Shown one piece after another: positions 8,185-16,655 of a DNA stretch of 25,586 bases. The stretch is from assembly GCA_947565865.1 (NCBI GenBank), contig CANOHT010000037.1:1-25586 (forward strand), read 5' to 3'. Made by a program: the position numbers and the translations under genes. This stretch comes from an uncultured Clostridia bacterium (lineage in GTDB: Bacteria; Bacillota; Clostridia; Christensenellales; Aristaeellaceae). Within the stretch, counting starts at the first letter, position 1, and every line of letters starts with the position of its first letter. A model generated the notes under the pieces. The model searched no databases. It was not told the origin of the DNA and was given only the letters and a program-made list of their open reading frames with translations.

Positions 8185-8282
8185 GGCTGACTGAAAAGCG
8201 CGTCGTTCCCGAGAAGAACAGGCAGACAACCTGAGCGAGACTGCCCCATACGAATAACGATATATAATTGGAGGTATCCCAT

Positions 8283-8732
8283 ATGGTCATTGGCATCATC
8301 GGCGAAAACTGCACCGGCAAATCAACCCTGGCTAACACGCTTCAGCACGCCGTCGCCGCGGAGATCATCACCGGCAAGGATTACCTTCGGCTCGCGAAAT
8401 CCGCGTCTGAGGCAGCGGCGCTGTTCAAGGAAAAACTGCAAAAGGCCATAAGCGGCGCACATATCCTTTACGTTATTTCCGAACGGGAGCAGCTGGCGTT
8501 TCTCCCCTCCCAGGCCATCAAAGTGCTCGTTACGGCAGACCTGAGCGACATTAAAGAACGTTTCAGGGCGAGAATGCGCGGAAACCTGCCCGCTCCGGTG
8601 GAACAAATGCTTGAAAGTAACCACGGTATGTTTGACGGCGAGGCCTTCCACGTCCGTTATCACAGCGGCCATGACGACCTTGACGAGGCGGTGGCAGGGA
8701 TTATCCGTTTACTGGCCCCGGCGGCTGAATGA
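8283..8732 (+). CDS. Small P-loop NTPase, nucleotide/small-molecule kinase-like
   Basis: A 149-residue protein beginning almost at once with a Walker A loop, GENCTGKST (residues 7-15), in the MVIGIIG strand typical of nucleoside- and adenylate-kinase-like folds. A later segment, VTADLSDIKERFRARMRG, resembles the LID or arginine-bearing region of such kinases. I cannot assign a substrate. The start at 8283 is set by GGAGGT (8270-8275) 7 bases upstream; a TTG at 8268 in the same frame would overlap that site. It follows GH125 after about 100 bases and runs convergently into the next gene, so it may share GH125 transcription. Confidence is high that it is a real P-loop protein and low on its role. 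Confidence 0.75.
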   Translation: MVIGIIGENCTGKSTLANTLQHAVAAEIITGKDYLRLAKSASEAAALFKEKLQKAISGAHILYVISEREQLAFLPSQAIKVLVTADLSDIKERFRARMRGNLPAPVEQMLESNHGMFDGEAFHVRYHSGHDDLDEAVAGIIRLLAPAAE

Positions 8733-8778
8733 CAATGGAAAACGGCCCCTGCAAAGCCTTTGCCCTCACGGCCCCACC

Positions 8779-9606
8779 TCAGTCCCCGCCCCTGCGCAGC
8801 ACCCAGTATCCCTGCCCGTTTCGCCCGTCCTGCCAGTGATAGCCCCGCAAGCCTCCCGGCGGCAGCGCCCCGGGCTGACCGGGGATGCCGTAGGCAGCGT
8901 CCGTCACCCGGCAGCCGCAGATTTTGATTCCCACCGCGCACCAGCTCGCCGGTTCCCGGGAAGGCAGCGGCACGCGAACGAAGCGCCAGCCAGGCATGTC
9001 AAAGGGCGCGAAAGGCGTCAGCGCGTCGAAATACACTGCCAGTTCCTCCAGGTCGGCAGGCCATTGCAGCGAGGGCAGGCGCAGCAGCGAGACGGCTTCC
9101 GGCGGCGCACACGGCTCCAGCGCAAGGGTGGGCCTGCGGTCGGCGGGAGCAGGCAGGGTCGGCTCCGGCTTGGGGGGCGGCGGCAGGGGTTCGGGCGTCT
9201 CCGTATCCCTGGCGGGAACGGTCAGATAATGGCGCAGCGCCTCCTGCAGCTGCCACAGCGTACAGGCAGGCGTGGGCGTCAGCCAGCCGTAAAGCACCAG
9301 CCGAGGCTCCGGCCAGTCCGTGCATAGCATCAGCGTGTGGCAGGCAGCATAGCTGGCCGGAAGTCCCTCCCTGTACAGGGAGCCCTGCCGCCGGTCGGAC
9401 AGGGTCATCAGTCCCAGATCCATGACCGCGCCGCTTTCGATGTCCCCGGAGAGCAGCAGTGCCCGCAGCGCCTTGGCGGCCACCTGGTTCACCTGAATGG
9501 TTACGCAGCCGCGGCCGCGCCGGTTTTCCAGGCGCGCAAAGCCGCCCGCGCTGCCCTGCGCCGGACGCAGCATCACATACTGACGGGCGAAATTCACTCT
9601 CTGCAC
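8779..9606 (-). CDS. Uncharacterised protein with Pro-rich linker (resembles DUF6128-type clostridial proteins)
   Basis: A 275-residue protein in two conserved-looking halves. The N-terminal half (about 1-135) contains GGFARLENRRGRGCVTIQV, followed by beta-rich sequence. A Pro/Glu linker (about 136-155) joins it to a C-terminal half with FDALTPFAPFDMPGWRFVRV, AAYGIPGQPG and a GYHWQDGRNGQGYWVLR end. From memory, this combination (GFARxE near the start, YGxPG and GYW near the end) resembles an uncharacterised clostridial family; the DUF6128 label is tentative. No signal peptide or membrane helix is seen. The start is the GTG at 9606, with AGGAAGG 9 bases upstream; the open frame continues to 9720, but that stretch overlaps the recQ promoter. 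It is divergent from recQ and convergent with the P-loop gene. Confidence 0.7.
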   Translation of the reverse strand: MQRVNFARQYVMLRPAQGSAGGFARLENRRGRGCVTIQVNQVAAKALRALLLSGDIESGAVMDLGLMTLSDRRQGSLYREGLPASYAACHTLMLCTDWPEPRLVLYGWLTPTPACTLWQLQEALRHYLTVPARDTETPEPLPPPPKPEPTLPAPADRRPTLALEPCAPPEAVSLLRLPSLQWPADLEELAVYFDALTPFAPFDMPGWRFVRVPLPSREPASWCAVGIKICGCRVTDAAYGIPGQPGALPPGGLRGYHWQDGRNGQGYWVLRRGGD

Positions 9607-9692
9607 ACGGAGGCACCTTCCTTTCGCCCAAGGATATGCGCGGGATGCGCAAGCCATGACGCCTTCCGGCGCAGGGAAATTGACGCCGCGCC

Positions 9693-9721
9693 TTTTCACC
9701 GGGCGAAAAATACGGTACAAT
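9693..9721 (+). promoter_or_regulatory. Probable recQ promoter
   Basis: TACAAT (9716-9721) is preceded after 17 bases by TTTTCA (9693-9698). The -10 is good and the -35 weak. It lies about 45 bases before the recQ start. Confidence 0.5.
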
Positions 9722-9766
9722 AAAAGCTATGCGCAGCCGAACGCGCGCGGGGATAGGAGGACGGTC

Positions 9767-11503
9767 ATGGACAAGCTGGAAACGCTTCGGCATTATTTCG
9801 GCCATGAGGGCTTCCGTCCGGGACAGGAACCGCTGGTGGACGCGCTGCTCCAAGGGCGGGACTGCCTGGGCATCATGCCCACAGGCGCCGGGAAAAGCAT
9901 GTGCTACCAGATTCCCGCGTTGATGCGTCCCGGCGTCGCCCTGGTGATTTCACCGCTGATTTCACTGATGAAGGATCAGGTCGCCGCGCTGAAAAGCGCC
10001 GGTGTCCCAGCGGCGTACCTTAACAGCAGCCTGACGCCCAGGCAAATGGATTTGGCCATCGAGCGGGCCCGCATGGGGGCCTACCGCGTCATCTATGTGG
10101 CTCCCGAGCGGCTGGAAACCTCCGTCTTCCGCGCCTTTGCCCAGCATACGCCCCTGTCGCTGCTGGCGGTGGATGAGGCGCACTGCGTATCCCAGTGGGG
10201 CCAGGACTTCCGCCCGGATTACCGCAGAATCGCAGATTTTGTGGACAGCCTTCCCCAGCGGCCCCCGGTGGGCGCTTTCACCGCCACCGCCACCGATCGG
10301 GTACGGGAGGACATCATTCGCCTTTTGCGGCTGCAAGCCCCCGTTCTGTCCGCCACTGGCTTTGATCGGCCCAATCTGTACTTCGAGGTGCTTCGCCCCC
10401 AGCATCGGGACGAGACGCTCCGGGCCATCCTGGATACCAAGCGTTCGGAAAGCGGCATCATCTACTGCGCCACCCGCAAGGCGGTGGAGGAGATTTGCCA
10501 GCAGCTGAGGGCAGAGGGCTTCGCGGCGGGACGGTATCACGCCGGGCTTCCCGACGAGGAGCGGCGGCAGTGCCAGGAGGATTTTCAGTACGACCGGCTC
10601 CAGGTCATGGTCGCCACCAACGCCTTCGGCATGGGCATCGACAAAAGCAACGTGCGCTATGTGATTCATTACAACATGCCCCGCTCTATGGAGGCTTACT
10701 ATCAGGAAGCCGGGCGGGCTGGCCGCGACGGCGAAAAGGCTGAGTGCATCCTGCTGTACAGCAAGCAGGACATCATAACCGCCAAGTGGATGCTGAACAA
10801 TGCCGCTCCCAACCCCGACATGACCCCGGCGGAGCAGCAGGCTGTCCGACGGCAGGACTTTCAGCGGCTAAACGCCATGATCGACTACTGCGAGAACAGC
10901 AGCTGCCTGCGCCAGTTCATCCTGCGTTACTTTGGGGAAGCCCCCCGGGAGCATTGCCGCGACTGCTCCGGCTGCCTCGGCCCCCGCTATCGCGCCGCCC
11001 TGGACACCGAAAAGAAAAAAGCCAGGCGACCCCGCCTGCCCATGGACAGCGCCGACATGGCCTGCGACCAGCTGCAGCCAGTGCGCCTGAAGCTGCCCAC
11101 CCCCGGCGCCAACAGCCTATTTGAACAGCTCCGTGCCTGCCGGATGCGTCTGGCCCAGCAGCACCGGGTGCCGCCGTATATCATCTGCGACGATAAAACC
11201 CTGACGGATCTGGTGCGCCGCAAGCCCCTGACGCCCGAAGGCCTGATGACCGTTCACGGTCTGGGCGCGGTCAAGGTCGGACGCTACGGCGACGCGTTTT
11301 TACAGGTCATCCGGGCGTATGGGCAGGAACAAAAGACCGTGGACGTGCGTCAAAGCCCGCCTTCCGCCTGGACAGAGACGGACAAGGCCCAGGCCCGGCA
11401 GGACTTCCTTTCCGGCGTGACGGTTGTCCAGATCGCCAAAAAGCTGCGCCATACCCCCGAGGAGGTACGGGCGCAGCTTCGGCTGATGGGATTCGTTGTG
11501 TAA
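9767..11503 (+). CDS. recQ: ATP-dependent DNA helicase RecQ, without the winged-helix domain
   Basis: Unwinds DNA 3'-5' in recombination repair and replication-fork rescue. Visible in order: the RecQ N-terminal motif FRPGQ (16-20), Walker A MPTGAGKS (37-44), DEAH box (136-139), motif III TATAT (172-176), ATNAFGMGIDK (283-293), QEAGRAGRDG (313-322), the zinc module with C380, C397, C400 and C403, and an HRDC domain (about 448-525). In E. coli RecQ an RQC winged helix of about 110 residues separates the zinc module from HRDC; here only about 45 basic residues (405-448) do. After HRDC a 40-residue tail (about 537-578) reads like a helix-turn-helix (DFLSGVTVVQIAKKLRHTPEEVRAQ). The start at 9767 has AGGAGG 6 bases upstream. 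The total of 578 residues is near normal because of the tail. Confidence 0.93.
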   Translation: MDKLETLRHYFGHEGFRPGQEPLVDALLQGRDCLGIMPTGAGKSMCYQIPALMRPGVALVISPLISLMKDQVAALKSAGVPAAYLNSSLTPRQMDLAIERARMGAYRVIYVAPERLETSVFRAFAQHTPLSLLAVDEAHCVSQWGQDFRPDYRRIADFVDSLPQRPPVGAFTATATDRVREDIIRLLRLQAPVLSATGFDRPNLYFEVLRPQHRDETLRAILDTKRSESGIIYCATRKAVEEICQQLRAEGFAAGRYHAGLPDEERRQCQEDFQYDRLQVMVATNAFGMGIDKSNVRYVIHYNMPRSMEAYYQEAGRAGRDGEKAECILLYSKQDIITAKWMLNNAAPNPDMTPAEQQAVRRQDFQRLNAMIDYCENSSCLRQFILRYFGEAPREHCRDCSGCLGPRYRAALDTEKKKARRPRLPMDSADMACDQLQPVRLKLPTPGANSLFEQLRACRMRLAQQHRVPPYIICDDKTLTDLVRRKPLTPEGLMTVHGLGAVKVGRYGDAFLQVIRAYGQEQKTVDVRQSPPSAWTETDKAQARQDFLSGVTVVQIAKKLRHTPEEVRAQLRLMGFVV

Positions 11504-11504
11504 A

Positions 11505-11525
11505 CAGCGCAGCGCTGATTTTTTT
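11505..11525 (+). terminator. recQ terminator
   Basis: Right after the recQ stop, a 5-bp hairpin CAGCG/CGCTG (11505-11517) is followed by seven T residues (11519-11525). The stem is short but the T-tract is good. Confidence 0.55.
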
Positions 11526-11680
11526 CAAAGACGTCATCCTTGGGACGCCGCGGGCCCTTGGCCGGAAATCAGTGAAGCCCCTGCTTGCCGGTTATGCGCT
11601 TCTCATCTAAACCGTTTTCTTTGTACGGCCTGGCCACGCGAAAGCCCCTTTGCCGTTTGATCAGCAAGCCGTCGTTCCAT

Positions 11681-11718
11681 AGCGTCAGCCGTGCGGCGTA
11701 TGCCGCCTTGCTGACGCT
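11681..11718. terminator. Long hairpin between convergent recQ and polA
   Basis: A perfect 9-bp inverted repeat, AGCGTCAGC (11681-11689) and GCTGACGCT (11710-11718), encloses an inner hairpin GCGGC/GCCGC (11693-11706). It starts directly after the polA stop. It is followed by a T-rich stretch only on the plus strand, so it may stop recQ readthrough and stabilise the polA mRNA end. Confidence 0.5.
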
Positions 11719-14304
11719 TTATTTGGCTTCAGCCCAGTTGCCCCCCTGATGAACGTCCGCCTGCAAGGGCACCCGCAGGGCAATGACCTCCTCCATGGCG
11801 GTCTTCAGCAGACGGGCAGCGATTTCGATTTCCTCCGGCGGGCATTCCAGCAGCAGCTCATCGTGGACCTGGAGAATCAGCCGGCTTCGCAATCCCTCCC
11901 GGCGCAAGGCCTCGTCCACCCGTACCATGGCCAGCTTGATGATGTCCGCCGCCGTACCCTGGACGGGGGTGTTCATGGCGGCGCGCTTGCCGAACTCCCG
12001 CACCATGGCCCTGGAGGACTTCAGCTCCGGCAGGTAACGGCGGCGGCCCATCAGGGTCAGGGCATAGCCAGCCTGAAGACCATCCTCGGCACAGCTGTCC
12101 ATGAAGCGCTTGACCCCGGGGTATTTGGCAAAATACCGGCTGATGAATTCCCGGGCCTCGGGCTGGCTGACGCCGGTGTTCCGGGCCAGGCCGAAGCCGC
12201 TGATGCCGTAGATCAGCCCGAAGTTGACCGCCTTGGCCCGGGAGCGAAGGGTGCCGTCCACCTGATCCAGCGGAACGTCGAAAATTTCGCTGGCTGTCCG
12301 GGCATGGACATCCTGACCGGTGCGGAAGGCCTCCACCAGGGCTGTGTCACCGGAGAAATGAGCCATCAGCCGCAACTCAATCTGGCTGTAATCCGCGTCC
12401 AGCAGCACCCAGCCCGGCTGCGGCAGGAACGCCCGGCGGATCTCCCGGCCCTCCTCGGTGCGCACGGGGATATTCTGCAGGTTCGGCTCCAAGGATGAAA
12501 TGCGGCCTGTGGCGGTGGCTACCTGATCGAAGGTGGAATGCACCCGGCCTTCCCCGTCCGTCAGCCGCAGCAGCCCCTCCACATAGGTGGAGTTCAGCTT
12601 GGTCAGCTGCCGGTAGCGCAGGAGCGGGTCGATGATTTCCGGCGCAATGTCCCGCAGGCCCTCCAGAATCTCGGCAGAGGTGGAATAGCCCTTCTGCGTT
12701 TTTTTGCCGTGGGGCAGCTTGAGCTGCTCAAAAAGCACCTCGCCTAGCTGCTGGGTGCTGTTAAGATTGAAAGGCTTCACCCCGCAGGCGGCGAACACCC
12801 GGCCCTTCAGCGCCTCGATCTCCTGGATGTACTGCCTGCCCAGACTGCGAAGGAAGGCCGTATCCACGGTGAAGCCGGCGGTCTCCATGCGGTACAGCAC
12901 CATTGAAAGAGGCATTTCCACATCCCGCATCAGATGCTCCATACCGTCCGCCGCGACGCGCCCCTTCTGCCAGTGGGCCAGAGACGCCAGGGCCCGGGCG
13001 TCCTCGGGCATATTGGGACACAGGGCGGCAAGGCTGTAGCTTTTCTCCTGGGGGTTGAGCAGGTACGCGCCCAGCATGGCGTCCCAGTCAAAGCCCTGGG
13101 GCTGAGGCAGACCCAGGCGGCGCAGCGTGTGCATCAGCCGCTTGCCGTCATGGATGATGGCGGGATGCGCCGTCAGCTCGGGCGCGACGGCGGACAGCAC
13201 ATCGCCGGGTTCCAGGCCAGGGGTGAGCAGGTCGCCCCCCAGGGTGACGGCAATGCAGCGGCCGTCCTGCCCCGCCAGGGACAGACTGCTGTCCGATGCG
13301 TAGAAGGCCAGGGGCCGGGCCTTGTCGGGGACGGCGTTCAGCCATGCGGTCAAGGCCTCGATGGATTCCGCCGCCGCCATCTCCGCAAAGGGCAGCGGCG
13401 TCAGGGGCGCGTCCGCGCTTTCTTCGCCGACGGTTTTCGTGGGCAACGCATCCCCTGTCAGACGGCGGATGAAGGCGTTCAGCTTCAGCTTTTTCAGCGC
13501 AGGCAGACCTTGGGTCATGTCAGGCAGCGCCACATCGCCCAGGGTGAAGGGCACAGGGGCGTCCCGGCGAATGGTGGCCAGCTCCCGGCACTGGCGAGCC
13601 AGGTCGGCGTTAGCGGCCAGCTTTTCGCCGAGCTTGCCCTTGACCTCGGAGGCATGGGCCAGAATGCTGTCCAGGCTGCCGTACTGCTGCAAAAGCTTCA
13701 CGGCGGTCTTGTCGCCCACGCCGGGGATGCCGGGAATGTTGTCGCTGCTGTCCCCGGCCAGGCCCTTCCAGTCCGTCACCTGCTCCGGGGAGAAGCCATA
13801 TTCCTCATACACGGCAGCAGGAGTGAAGCGGATGGTCTCACTGATGCCCTTGCGGGTGAACATCATCTCCACGCCGCCGCCCACCAGCTGCAGAGCGTCC
13901 CGGTCGCCGGTAAGAAGCAGGGGCGTGGCCCCGGCCGCGACGCCCTTCAGGGACAGCGTACCCAGCAGATCGTCCGCCTCCCAGCCCTGGAGGGCGTACC
14001 AGCGCACACCCATGTCCGTCAGCAGTCCGCGCACGGTCTCCAGCTGCTGGCGAAGCTCCGGAGGGGTGGCGCTGCGGCCCGCCTTGTAGTCGGGGTAGAC
14101 GGTGTGGCGGAAGGTGGGGCCATGCTCGTCAAAACAGACGGCCAGGTAGCGGACGTCCTCCTCCCGGATCACCTTCAGCAGCATGTTCAGGAAGCCGTGG
14201 AGGGCGTTGGTATAGACGCCCTCGCCGTTGTCCATCACGGGCAGGGCATGGAAGGCGCGGTGCATCAGGCTGTTGCCGTCCACAATAAGGAAAATATCCT
14301 TCAT
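11719..14304 (-). CDS. polA: DNA polymerase I (5'-3' exonuclease and polymerase)
   Basis: Fills gaps and removes RNA primers during replication and repair. The 861 residues comprise a 5'-3' exonuclease domain (about 1-290, with IVDGNSLMHRAFHA, FDEHGPTFRH and GWEADDLLGTL), a middle 3'-5' exonuclease-like domain (about 315-480) and the family A polymerase (about 500-861). The polymerase has motif A DYSQIELRLMAHFSGD, motif B RSRAKAVNFGLIYGISGFGL and motif C QVHDELLLECP. The middle domain has lost its metal-binding acidic residues: the first motif reads AFYASDSS instead of DxE, and the second reads KRLMHTL where an aspartate is expected, so proofreading is probably absent, as in Taq and many Firmicutes enzymes. 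The start at 14304 is fixed by AAGGAGG 9 bases upstream; the frame extends 8 codons further but without a site. It is divergent from the YlbJ-like gene. Confidence 0.97.
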   Translation of the reverse strand: MKDIFLIVDGNSLMHRAFHALPVMDNGEGVYTNALHGFLNMLLKVIREEDVRYLAVCFDEHGPTFRHTVYPDYKAGRSATPPELRQQLETVRGLLTDMGVRWYALQGWEADDLLGTLSLKGVAAGATPLLLTGDRDALQLVGGGVEMMFTRKGISETIRFTPAAVYEEYGFSPEQVTDWKGLAGDSSDNIPGIPGVGDKTAVKLLQQYGSLDSILAHASEVKGKLGEKLAANADLARQCRELATIRRDAPVPFTLGDVALPDMTQGLPALKKLKLNAFIRRLTGDALPTKTVGEESADAPLTPLPFAEMAAAESIEALTAWLNAVPDKARPLAFYASDSSLSLAGQDGRCIAVTLGGDLLTPGLEPGDVLSAVAPELTAHPAIIHDGKRLMHTLRRLGLPQPQGFDWDAMLGAYLLNPQEKSYSLAALCPNMPEDARALASLAHWQKGRVAADGMEHLMRDVEMPLSMVLYRMETAGFTVDTAFLRSLGRQYIQEIEALKGRVFAACGVKPFNLNSTQQLGEVLFEQLKLPHGKKTQKGYSTSAEILEGLRDIAPEIIDPLLRYRQLTKLNSTYVEGLLRLTDGEGRVHSTFDQVATATGRISSLEPNLQNIPVRTEEGREIRRAFLPQPGWVLLDADYSQIELRLMAHFSGDTALVEAFRTGQDVHARTASEIFDVPLDQVDGTLRSRAKAVNFGLIYGISGFGLARNTGVSQPEAREFISRYFAKYPGVKRFMDSCAEDGLQAGYALTLMGRRRYLPELKSSRAMVREFGKRAAMNTPVQGTAADIIKLAMVRVDEALRREGLRSRLILQVHDELLLECPPEEIEIAARLLKTAMEEVIALRVPLQADVHQGGNWAEAK

Positions 14305-14373
14305 GGTTGATGGCCTCCTTACAATCAAATCATGGATGTATCCGGGGGCGCGGGCGCATAGGCTGTACCCGGG

Positions 14374-15219
14374 GTGATGGCGATGATCGGGGGATTGGCG
14401 GCCATGATGGCGCTATTGCTGGCGCGGGCCCAGGTAGTCATGGCGGCGGCTTCGGCGGCCTGCCGTCTGTTTGTGTTCAGCGTGATGCCGGGGCTCCTGC
14501 CCTACATGATTCTGGCACTGATGCTGGTCAGCCGCGTGAGGGCGATGAACCCCGCGGTACTGGTGCTGCTGGGCTTCGGCGGAGGCAGCCCCACCGGCGG
14601 ACGGCTGCTGCGGCTGTGCCCGCTGCTCAGCGAAAAGCAACGCGTCCGTCTGGCCGTCACCTGCTCCACCATGAGCCCCATGTTTCTGCTGGGCACCCTG
14701 GGCGGCTGGCTGAAGTCCCCTGAGACAGGGGTATGCATCCTTGTGGCGGTGCTGGCAGGGGGGCTGGCGGCGGGAGCGCTGGCAGCGCTTGTGCCCCGGA
14801 GGGAGCGGCCCGCGGCCACGCAGGCGGAAGCCGCCGCGGCGCTGCCCATGGGTGCGGCGGTGGAGCAGGCCAGCCGAACCATGCTGCTGGTCTGCGGCAC
14901 CATGGTGATGCTGCGTGTCTTCGCGGATCTGGCGGAGGACATCACCGCCGCCCTGTGTCCTGCCCTGACCCTGCCGCTGACCACGCTGCTGGAGGTGACC
15001 ACCGGCGTGGAGCGGATCGCGGCGCTGCCCCTTCCGCTGCCGCTGCGCACGGCGCTCATGGCGGGGGCCACGGGCTTTGGCGGCGTGGCGGTGATGATGC
15101 AGAACCGCGCCGTCTGGCCCGAGGGGATGCTGTCATTAGGGGAGCAGGCGCTCTGGCAGGCGGTTCACGGCGTGGCGTCGTTTTTGCTGGCCCTGGGGCT
15201 GATGCTGCTCCTGGGCTGA
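14374..15219 (+). CDS. YlbJ-like integral membrane protein (nucleoside recognition/GATE domain)
   Basis: A polytopic membrane protein of about 281 residues with roughly six to eight hydrophobic segments. The segments FSVMPGLLPYMILALMLVSR, GFGGGSPTGGRLLRLC and ATGFGGVAVMMQNR match the nucleoside-recognition (GATE) fold of the sporulation protein YlbJ and its relatives. YlbJ is required for spore cortex formation in Bacillus, which fits the cotJ operon in this window, but this protein is shorter than Bacillus YlbJ (about 400 residues) and its substrate is unknown. The start is ambiguous among GTG 14374, ATG 14377 and ATG 14383; an in-frame TAG at 14359 bars anything longer, and only a weak GGGG site is seen. 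It ends 2 bases before the stop of the convergent gene. Confidence 0.7.
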   Translation: MMAMIGGLAAMMALLLARAQVVMAAASAACRLFVFSVMPGLLPYMILALMLVSRVRAMNPAVLVLLGFGGGSPTGGRLLRLCPLLSEKQRVRLAVTCSTMSPMFLLGTLGGWLKSPETGVCILVAVLAGGLAAGALAALVPRRERPAATQAEAAAALPMGAAVEQASRTMLLVCGTMVMLRVFADLAEDITAALCPALTLPLTTLLEVTTGVERIAALPLPLPLRTALMAGATGFGGVAVMMQNRAVWPEGMLSLGEQALWQAVHGVASFLLALGLMLLLG

Positions 15220-15221
15220 AC

Positions 15222-15851
15222 TCACAGGAAGATCGGCAGGAACATAATGACCGCGCTGCCGACCATGGCCACCACCGCGCCGGCGCGCTCGGCCAGGATA
15301 CCGGCATCCGACAATTCCGCGTGCTCATACTGCCAGCGGGACAGGAAGAAATGAGCCTGCTCCGGGTACAGGTAGGTCACGGCCCCCAGTATGTACAGCA
15401 CCGCGCCCAGCAGCGCCATCCAGACCGAGCCTTGATGCTCCACGGCCCCAAAGGCCATGCGGGTCAGGGCGGCAGCCATGGCGTAGCGGCTCATAGGCGA
15501 TGACTGGCCGTTGATGGTGATGATGACCTCGCCCACCCCCAGCGGCAGGCCGTTTTCGTCCAGCAGACGCTCACCGTCCCAGGCGCCGGTGAGGAACCCG
15601 CCGTCGCCCCATTCGACGGTGACCCGGTCGCCCTCCGCCGTCAGCAGCGCGGCCACCGTTTCCTGGCCGACGGCGCCCGTGAAGCGCCATGCGCCGTCCT
15701 GGGCCGTCATGGTCACGTTCCCGAACTGGCCGGAACCTTTGCGCGGCAGAAAACGATCCCCGGCATACACGCCGGTTCGCAGGTTCAGCCACAGGGACAG
15801 AGGCAGCAGGCACAAAATCGTCAAAGCCAGGATGATGCGGGCCTTTTTCAT
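15222..15851 (-). CDS. Hypothetical membrane protein, three transmembrane helices
   Basis: Not recognised. The 209 residues start with a membrane helix or uncleaved signal (about 5-23). A soluble beta-rich domain follows (about 30-135, with TMTAQDGAWRFTGAVG and TVEWGDGGFLTGAWDGERLL), then two C-terminal helices (about 143-161 and 188-208). The likely topology places the middle domain outside the membrane. A strong AAAGGAG site lies 8 bases before the ATG. The gene begins 19 bases after the stop of the ATPase gene upstream, so the two are probably one transcript. The convergent YlbJ-like gene ends 2 bases away, leaving no room for a separate terminator. Confidence 0.7.
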   Translation of the reverse strand: MKKARIILALTILCLLPLSLWLNLRTGVYAGDRFLPRKGSGQFGNVTMTAQDGAWRFTGAVGQETVAALLTAEGDRVTVEWGDGGFLTGAWDGERLLDENGLPLGVGEVIITINGQSSPMSRYAMAAALTRMAFGAVEHQGSVWMALLGAVLYILGAVTYLYPEQAHFFLSRWQYEHAELSDAGILAERAGAVVAMVGSAVIMFLPIFL

Positions 15852-15870
15852 CGTGGGCGCTCCTTTCGTA

Positions 15871-16632
15871 TCAAGACAGCTCCTCTCCCAGCAGCCGCCT
15901 TAGGAAGCCGTCGCGGCGGTTGATGAACATCTCCATTACCTGGTAACTGGCGGTGTCGCGGTAACCAACGGGGTGAACCGCGCCGTCGTCAAAGGACAGC
16001 AGCGCCGCCCCCGGCAGCCCCAGCAGGATGGGGGAATGGGTGGCGATGATGAACTGCGCCCCGGCCTTCGATAAGCGGTGCACCTCATACAGCAAGGTCA
16101 ATTGGCGCTGGGGGGACAGCGCTGCCTCCGGCTCGTCCAGGAGGTACAGGCCGTCGGGGCCGAACTCCCCCTGCACCAGGCGAAGGAAGCCCTCGCCGTG
16201 AGATTGGTCGTGCAGGGAGCGGCCGCCGAAGCGGGCATAATAGTCCTCCTTGCTGCTGACGCCCAGGCCGGAAAGCCGGTATTCCTCTGCCTTGGTAGCT
16301 ACGTTGTACAGGCTTTCCGCCCGAAGAAAGTAGCCCCGCCTGGGCTTGCGGACGCCGCGGATCAGCCGCACCGCGTCCCCCAGGCCCTCCGCCTCCTCAT
16401 AGGTGAAGACCCGATGATGCAGGTTCCCGCCCTCCCGGCTGAAGCCCAGGGCGGCGGCGATGCCTTCCAGCAGCGTGGACTTGCCGCTGCCGTTTTCCCC
16501 CACCAGGCAGGTAACGGCGGAAGGCAGCGTCAGCGGGCCCTCAAACGTCAAGGCGGAAATGCCACGAACATAGGCATCCCTTGGAACGGCGTCCCAGTCG
16601 ATGGCGACCGCCCGCAAAAAAAGCTGGTTCAT
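15871..16632 (-). CDS. AAA/ABC-type ATPase (predicted ATPase, COG3910-like)
   Basis: A 253-residue soluble ATPase of the SMC/ABC type: Walker A GENGSGKS (45-52), a degenerate ABC signature SHGEG (144-148), Walker B LYLLDEPEAAL (162-172) and the switch histidine in IIATHSP (H199). It is a single compact domain, like stand-alone predicted ATPases of COG3910; such proteins are often adjacent to unrelated effectors and their role is mostly unknown. It has no membrane-spanning permease partner of ABC transporter type. The next gene encodes a small three-helix membrane protein 19 bases downstream, probably co-transcribed. The start has GGGAGGGGGG about 6 bases upstream. Confidence 0.85.
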   Translation of the reverse strand: MNQLFLRAVAIDWDAVPRDAYVRGISALTFEGPLTLPSAVTCLVGENGSGKSTLLEGIAAALGFSREGGNLHHRVFTYEEAEGLGDAVRLIRGVRKPRRGYFLRAESLYNVATKAEEYRLSGLGVSSKEDYYARFGGRSLHDQSHGEGFLRLVQGEFGPDGLYLLDEPEAALSPQRQLTLLYEVHRLSKAGAQFIIATHSPILLGLPGAALLSFDDGAVHPVGYRDTASYQVMEMFINRRDGFLRRLLGEELS

Positions 16633-16655
16633 GGGCCCCCCTCCCGAACGCCGAT

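Noticed and set aside
8261..8268. TATATAAT as a promoter -10 box for the P-loop gene
   Set aside because: It lies only a few bases before the ribosome binding site. A transcript from it would start after the GGAGGT, and no -35 box is seen.
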